Part shown: in pieces, positions 60,501 to 64,000 of the stretch
Layout: each line of letters starts with the position of its first letter
How positions within the stretch are numbered: position 1 is the stretch's first letter
Source of the DNA: Crambe crambe
Lineage: Eukaryota > Porifera > Demospongiae > Poecilosclerida > Crambeidae
DNA length: 64,000 nt
Assembly: GCA_963924555.1 (NCBI GenBank)
Contig: OZ004587.1
Location: forward strand, 7,580,075-7,644,074
Direction: 5' to 3'
Notes under the pieces: generated by a model
Database searches by the model: none
Seen by the model: the letters and a program-made list of their open reading frames with translations, nothing else
What the model was told of the DNA's origin: nothing
Position numbers and translations under genes: made by a program

Positions 60501-60653
60501 GGGTGTACTGACAGAGACACTATAGCCCCACGCAGCTACCAATATTTAATATTTTATTCTGTAGGATTCCCACGACCATCACACTCTAAAGTGCAGCACA
60601 AGACCTCAAAAAAGAAGGCACATGATCAAACTTCACCTCCAAGTCATCATTGA
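48557..60653 (+). CDS. CARD-helical-LRR-SYG-tail NLR-like gene lacking NACHT, 6 exons, 1129 aa
   Basis: Exons 48,557-49,037, 57,361-57,624, 57,723-59,648, 59,807-60,244, 60,294-60,351 and 60,431-60,653 join without a stop; the first four introns are all phase 1. Exon 1: CARD (LEIALKNDREIVQFLHEQ, GLITTDDYDVVSS) and start of a Ser/Thr/Pro linker, continued by exon 2 (two APNEPSERTNSTVAT-type repeats). Exon 3: helical domain at about 255-490 (YWDFLNYTLLENLVKRFGD, CTLEDLENVKENI), then straight into WSPFNYYSLGYTLANSPLKW and LRRs (about 625-880). In the full NLR at 31.5 kb, WSLLDYYGVGY follows the NACHT and winged-helix part, so about 350 residues are absent here. Exon 4: 146 residues of Ser/Tyr/Gly repeats. 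The tail ends basic (KTSKKKAHDQ). The role is inferred: without an ATPase it cannot form a classical inflammasome wheel; it may be a decoy, co-receptor or condensate-forming adaptor. Confidence 0.85.
49228..50160. repeat. Repeated 'gcggtagcactctctatgtag' units and associated tail in the long intron
   Basis: Two ~205-bp units (about 49,228-49,430 and 49,453-49,660) with the CpG-rich core CGGACGGCCGCGCGCGCCGCC are followed by a ~170-bp tail (about 49,970-50,145, contains ATTTCTGGATAAATCCACTC). One further unit plus tail is at 56,113-56,500. A 294-base CATAGG-type element (49,670-49,963) sits between the second unit and its tail. Confidence 0.8.
49670..49963. mobile_element. CATAGG-type element nested in an older repeat
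   Basis: Ends CATAGGCGTAGGAACC and CTTCCTACGTCTATG. The host repeat continues on either side (compare 49,405-49,425, where no insertion is present). The flanking duplication is less clear here (GCAG / ACAG). Confidence 0.75.
50294..51990. mobile_element. 1.7-kb inverted-repeat element in the long intron
   Basis: Left arm from TAGTTAGACAACGAGACAGA and right arm ending TCGAGGTGTCTAACTA are inverted copies over roughly 150 bases, including GGATCTACCGTCTGTAGAAA and the CGGACCGGACCGGA run. The interior (50,520-51,830) is AT-rich and carries only a family B fragment (51,295-51,360), so it is a non-autonomous element. The terminal TA may be the target duplication. Confidence 0.75.
52498..52865. mobile_element. 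TAGTCTGG fold-back element, second copy, 9-bp target duplication
   Basis: Ends TAGTCTGGCATAGCACCGCC and GGCGGTGCTATGCCAGACTA are perfect inverted repeats that continue for ~95 bases; CTATAAACA flanks both sides. Same length (368 bases) and ends as the copy at 42,650, though the arms differ. Confidence 0.9.
52926..53274. mobile_element. Two adjacent fold-back elements
   Basis: First: 52,926-53,023, arms GAGATATGGCGAGATATTTCA and TGAAATATCTCCCCATATCTC. Second: 53,025-53,274, arms GTGACAGTACTTGGGAAAAG and CTTTTCCCAAGTACTGTCAC with an inner GGTACCTTTCGC / GCGAAAAGGTACC. They abut almost base to base. Confidence 0.8.
53626..55541. mobile_element. 1.9-kb composite with TAGTCTC inverted arms and 9-bp flanking repeat
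   Basis: Left arm starts TAGTCTCAGCCCAGCCCCCA and the right arm ends TGGGGGCTGGGCCGAGACTA; the arms are inverted copies over ~160 bases (shared words TGACGTCA/cactagtgacaac, CATATATCTATGG). CTAGCTAGC lies on both sides, although low complexity there weakens the point. Inside are a CCCTAGC microsatellite (54,182-54,210), an old retroelement piece (53,850-54,175), a G18 run (55,047) and a second TAGTCTGG end at 55,306. Confidence 0.6.
53850..54175 (-). mobile_element. Fossil fragment of a retroelement-type protein C-terminus
   Basis: A short minus-strand piece resembles a conserved C-terminal segment that I recall from mobile-element polyproteins of marine invertebrates (words such as FYKRLAALLAQK and SLLRSAITCIRGARS). 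The family cannot be settled from this fragment. It is broken and only a few percent of any full element; nothing upstream in the window continues it. Confidence 0.5.
55628..56112. mobile_element. Long-hairpin element, copy 1
   Basis: From 55,814 to 56,112 the DNA is one long imperfect palindrome: AACAAGTAAGGGAAAAAGC at one end and its complement at the other, with arms of ~130 bases (inner word TTGTTGGCTGGATATA). A leader of ~185 bases (GGGGATTTAGATTCACCACG) precedes it and is repeated before copy 2. Confidence 0.85.
56113..56500. repeat. Third 'gcggtagcactctctatgtag' unit with tail
   Basis: Same unit and tail as at 49,228-50,160, here without an insertion between them. It directly follows the hairpin element. 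Confidence 0.8.
56525..56670. mobile_element. 146-bp fold-back element (TACACCGATTTGCAGGTC)
   Basis: Arms TACACCGATTTGCAGGTC and GACCTGCAAATCGGTGTA, extended by CACAAAAAGGTCGTCAATTTG and its complement; short central loop. It interrupts a repeat tail whose continuation is seen at 50,150-50,240. Confidence 0.85.
56759..57293. mobile_element. Long-hairpin element, copy 2
   Basis: Same leader and ~300-base palindrome as copy 1 (56,993-57,293), ending 68 bases upstream of exon 2 of the CARD-LRR gene. Arms contain AAGTAAGGAAACAAGAAGGA and its complement. Confidence 0.85.
59807..60244 (+). repeat. Ser/Tyr/Gly coding repeat (exon 4 of the CARD-LRR gene)
   Basis: Degenerate 24-30 base units (TCTTCTGGCTATGGTTCATC) encode runs such as SSSSGYGSS and SSLSSGYGS with no stop. 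Phase 1 on both sides, so the exon can expand or be skipped without breaking the frame. The composition resembles prion-like low-complexity domains of RNA-binding proteins. Confidence 0.85.
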
Positions 60654-60761
60654 CCTGCCACCCAGACCCTTATTTTTGTACTTCATATGTATCATAGTTT
60701 ATTCATGTAGTGACCCTTTACCGCTATTATTGTCATCCGGTTGGGAGGGTCTTGTATAATA

Positions 60762-60983
60762 ATGGCCGAGCATCTGACACTATCTTTGGCAGATCATTTT
60801 GAACTCTGTAAGAGTCTGAAGGCCTTAAACAATAAACAGTTGAGTGAACTGGGCACTGCTCTCGGTCTGGATTATGCCAACCTTCAAAGAATGTATACTC
60901 TGCCAGGAGATATGGTGGATGCCTGGCTCAAAGGAGTGTATAAACTCTTCCAGGAATCACTGGCTGCATATGCAATTAGCTAG
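60762..60983 (+). pseudogene. Shortened Death-domain exon, 73 codons
   Basis: Starts MAEHLTLSLADHFELCKSLK and continues ELGTALGLDYANLQRMYTLP, GDMVDAWLKGVYK, a clear relative of the Death exon at 39,997. It then diverges (LFQESLAAYAIS) and stops, missing the last two helices (PSWTCLIKALDSVG in the relative). It begins 108 bases after the stop of the CARD-LRR gene. It could still be expressed as a small half-domain, but the family context suggests a relic. Confidence 0.7.
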
Positions 60984-61203
60984 TATAGTAGGCTAACTAT
61001 CATCTCTGTAGCTGTCTGGATCAATAGCTAGCTATCACATCAGAGAGAACCCCATTCCACCAGGTATGCGGATCAGATGGGAAGACTGGATAGTTTATGT
61101 GATGTGTGTATATTTATCTAGAGAAATATCCCAGACACTCCCCCCCAAATCAGTTGTCTGATTACATGTAGTAAAACTGTGATTTACACGATGAATTAAT
61201 TGT

Positions 61204-61560
61204 ATGATGGCCACCCCAACTCTTCCTCCTGTACCCAATGCTGCTCCTTTACCGCTCACTTCTAGGCAGCTACCACAGTGTGAACAAGAATATCCTCTTC
61301 CTACTAGAAATGGTTCGTCCATTCATACATACATTGCTGCACCACTGGACTTGAGGACAGTACAGATAGTGTTATGGGATGCCAAATACAAATAGTATAA
61401 CCTTGGTCTGGAGCTTGGCTTGGATGAATCAAGTGGAGGACTGTTTTCGAGAAGTTCTTTCTAAATGGTTCCATGGAAGGCACTGGTTAAGGCCCTAAGG
61501 TTCCCCACTGCTGGACTTCCCTCACATTGCCGACAAGATCGAAAGCAATGCATTTGAATA
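61204..61560 (+). pseudogene. Decayed linker plus second-type Death-domain exon
   Basis: Begins with a linker like that of the CARD exon (MMATPTLPPVPN against MMAIPTSPSVPN) and runs into a different Death domain: PLDLRTVQIVLWDAKYK, YNLGLELGLDES, DCFREVLSKWF, WKALVKALRFPTAG, HIADKIES. The pieces lie in different frames, with a stop at the expected Trp (TAG at 61,393) and at least two frame changes, so it is a host pseudogene. Confidence 0.75.
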
Positions 61561-61786
61561 CTAGATATTAATTACGACATATTATTCTGTTTTCATTTTT
61601 GTTTTACAGTTATTGTACATAACTAGTCTGGCAGTTTATGTTATGACTGTGGAAGGAGCAATTCTTAAATATGTGCACTGGCTACATAATATGGCCCATC
61701 AGATTTGACAGAGTGATCTGATTTGAGTGGGCGTTCCAAGGTTGCTTTACGCATGCTTCGTAGTATCTTGATGTCATGACGTCAAA

Positions 61787-61804
61787 ATTTAGTGGGAGGG
61801 GCTC
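61787..61804 (+). promoter_or_regulatory. Fourth ATTTAGTGGGAGGGGCTC box
   Basis: Identical to the boxes upstream of the NLR and Death exons. If the 639-base insertion at 61,902 is removed, it lies only ~115 bases from the decayed CARD exon, so it probably marks that exon's old promoter. Confidence 0.5.
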
Positions 61805-61901
61805 AACTACGTGGGTAGTGCAAGGGCGCCGCCCCACCAGCTTCTACATATTAAATTGTGGTAGCTGGCTGCGAGAGGTTCAAAAATGACGTCCACTATA
61901 G

Positions 61902-62540
61902 CATAGGCGGAGGAACCATGGGGGCAGTGGGGGCATTTGCCCCCGTTCTTTGCATGATATGAACAGGGGCATTGCCCCCATACAAAATACAGGTGTGACA
62001 TATTAATACATTCATACATACATGAGAGAGAGAGAGAGAGAGAGGAAAAAAAGACCAGGGAAAAAACATTTCCGTGAAATGAAAAAAAATGTAGGGATGA
62101 CCTTTGCTCAAAAAAGTAAGGAAATAAGGGTAGGGAGTGGAAATGGGATCAATCTTTGTTGTATATATCCAGCCAACAATCCCTACATAATATTATACGT
62201 ACACTATAATCTGAAGCTACCCAACGTATATGTAGGGATTGTTGGCTGGATGTACAGAACAAAGATTGATCCCATTTCCACTCCCTACTTACTTTTTTGA
62301 GCAATGGTCATCCCTACATTTCACAGAAACGTTTCTTCCCTTATATTAAAATTGTTGTTTGGCTTTTTGTAGCCTGAAATGGGCATCCAGTATTCAATAA
62401 TACCCAAAGCTTCGCGCTTCACACGGGAGGGGGCACATCCCCCTCCCACACTCTCCCCCTCGCAGCAACCTCCGGCCGTACGTTACAGATAACCTTGTCA
62501 GTATTGCCCCCATACTCAAAATCATCTTCCTCCACCTATG
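61902..62540. mobile_element. CATAGG-type element with a nested hairpin element, 5-bp target duplication TATAG
   Basis: Ends CATAGGCGGAGGAACCATGG and TCTTCCTCCACCTATG, flanked by TATAG on both sides. Within it, after a GA run (62,022-62,042), lies a third copy of the ~300-base long hairpin (about 62,043-62,341). The hairpin therefore jumped or was copied into an existing CATAGG element. Confidence 0.85.
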
Positions 62541-62555
62541 TATAGTCAACTGTGA

Positions 62556-62840
62556 AGGTTTCCTGGAGACTGCTCTGGAGAAGTTGCACCGTTTCTCCAT
62601 CAGCAGGGATTCATCACCACTGAAAATTATGATGTCTTTATCAACCCAACATCAATGCTCTCTGCTGCTGATATAAAAGCTGGTCTACTATTAAGGGGTA
62701 TCAGGAACTGAGTAAAATTCAATTCTCACAATTACTACAAGTTCATCGAACATTTGCATGAGAATGAAACTAGGCATGGAGATACATGTATCTTAGATAT
62801 CCTTGAAAGAGAATACTACAGAATTGCAGATCTTGAAGTA
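62556..62840 (+). pseudogene. Decayed CARD exon
   Basis: Read with frame changes it parallels the CARD of the two larger genes: LETALEKL, HQQGFITTENYDVFINPTS, AADIKAGLLLRGIRN (then a TGA), VKFNSHNYYKFIEHLHENET, ILDILEREYY. A frame change and an in-frame stop make it non-functional. It is more diverged than the other two CARD exons are from each other, so it is an older branch. Confidence 0.75.
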
Positions 62841-62914
62841 ACAGCGAACTTGGCCCTCCTGCTGCAAGAATCCCCATACAACTTGGTATGCTGACTATTA
62901 GTAGAGTTAAGCCA

Positions 62915-63270
62915 GGAGAGTGTGGCAGTTAAGCTCAAAGGGATGGACAATGTGTTCTCCATCCTGGATATCTTTGATCAAAGCCTGTCATAAAATTATT
63001 ATTCAGGTATACTGGGTCTATAACTGAACCCGGGGTTAATTCTTAAAGAATGCCTAGTCTTTTTACATGTAGCTGTGTGCAGACCATTATATTGGGTCTA
63101 GCTACATTCCTATGCTAGATATTAAAGGACCGTAGCTACTATGAACAGCTAAAGTTGGTCCATTGGCTGGACTTCTGTGTTTGAACTCCTCTATGAATAT
63201 TTCATCTATGAATAAATCTGGTTCACAAGTTTGAGGATGACAACCTCAAAGCCAAGGGTTAGCACGGAAT
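62915..63270 (+). pseudogene. Scraps of Death and helical-domain exons
   Basis: Bases 62,930-62,990 (CTCAAAGGGATGGACAATGT ... TCTCCATCCTGGATATCTTT) match the 3' half of the Death exon at 40,170-40,245, and 63,215-63,255 (CTGGTTCACAAGTTTGAGGA) matches the helical-domain exon near 58,000-58,040. They are too short for any product. Confidence 0.6.
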
Positions 63271-64000
63271 GGGCGTGGCTTCTCTCATTAGAACAATACA
63301 AACTAGACTCTCTGTATCTCTTCTATTCTTGGTACAGGCTCAACTAAACTTCTTACATCTGGAAAACAATGCAGAAGATGATATGACCGCTCAAACTCCT
63401 CCAGAATAGCGTCAACGATCGGCACCAGCCGCCGCCTAAATCTAAAATTTTTATGATTCGTTCATCATTATCATCAGATTCATCTTCTTTGACGGCTGTA
63501 ACTCCATGATTCTTTCACATACGACAATGAAATTCATATCAACTTGTGCAGTTATAACCACACAATGTGCTTTTACCATCGTTATATCCACAGTTTCCCT
63601 TCAAAATGATCACTCATATCGAACGACTTTTCATTATATACAGAGGTTTTAGGGAATCTTGCAAAAATTGGTCATCAGGCGTCCGACTACTACGCATGCG
63701 CACTGCTTGATACCCAATAGCAATTGACTTCAAACGGAGCTCTACTTTTTGACATTGACAACTAAAGTTAGAGCTTCAGTATAGTTTTTTCTCTTTATTG
63801 GTCAAAGTCGTGCAAAATGGTTTACTACTTCAACCATCTTGGCTGTGAGAAGATTAGCTATACAATTTAACTATTATTTATATACACATCATGAGTGTGG
63901 AAACATGATAGTATCTTAATATTGCTGGTTACCCTTGGTTACTCAATTTCATTGGCTGTTACCAGCAGTTACCTGAATACTGTAGAGCCACACTAGTTAG
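63271..64000. other. No gene recognised
   Basis: The window's right end holds no domain, splice pattern or repeat family that I can support. Confidence 0.4.

Noticed and set aside
1-64000. tRNA, rRNA, bacterial operons or ribosome-binding sites
   Set aside because: No tRNA or rRNA landmarks were seen by eye, and gene structure is clearly intron-containing and animal; a tRNA scan would be needed to be certain.

Overview
The window is animal genomic DNA that is AT-rich, full of short introns, microsatellites and small inverted-repeat elements. The gene content points to a sponge, most likely a demosponge such as Amphimedon queenslandica. It has clustered NLR-like genes with CARD or Death exons, an all-helical domain (key motif YWDFLNY) that I recall from sponge death-fold proteins, and a compact Delta-type Notch ligand. 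The species is an inference; no marker gene proves it. All splice junctions below were placed by hand from GT/AG sites and reading-frame continuity.

Bases 1-17,800 hold almost no recognisable coding sequence. They contain arrays and single copies of short palindromic elements whose arms read CCTC...GGACAC, minisatellites, long CT/GA, CA and TATG runs, and C and G homopolymers. A two-exon gene for a Ser/Tyr/His-rich 108-residue protein (17,840-18,786, minus) and a lysine-rich last exon of another minus-strand gene (19,146-19,232) lie next. Bases 19,300-29,000 are again repeat-rich and gene-poor.

From 29,268 the region becomes gene-dense. An LRMDA-like leucine-rich-repeat gene (minus, 3 exons, 212 aa) stands head to head with a CARD-NACHT-LRR gene (31,497-35,114, plus, 1184 aa). 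A Delta-like gene (37,265-39,179, minus, 4 exons, 427 aa: signal peptide, MNNL, DSL, EGF repeats, membrane helix) follows. It is flanked by two copies of a segment that carries a Death-domain first exon; one copy is internally inverted and broken. Next comes an eight-exon Death-helical-LRR gene (39,997-47,269) whose frame is kept across every junction but is interrupted by three stop codons. Then comes an intact six-exon CARD-helical-LRR gene (48,557-60,653, 1129 aa). Its first intron is 8.3 kb and stuffed with inverted-repeat elements. Bases 60,760-63,270 hold relics of the same family: a shortened Death exon, a decayed second Death exon, a decayed CARD exon and scraps of other exons.

The family is the main interest. 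One member has the full NLR layout. Two members lack the NACHT ATPase and winged-helix part, joining the helical domain directly to the LRRs in one exon, and carry a repeated Ser/Tyr/Gly-rich tail. The N-terminal exon is either CARD or Death, and every intron that separates the N-terminal modules is phase 1, so the death-fold module can be swapped without breaking the frame. Together the genes look like a rapidly evolving innate-immune receptor cluster with birth, death and module exchange in progress.
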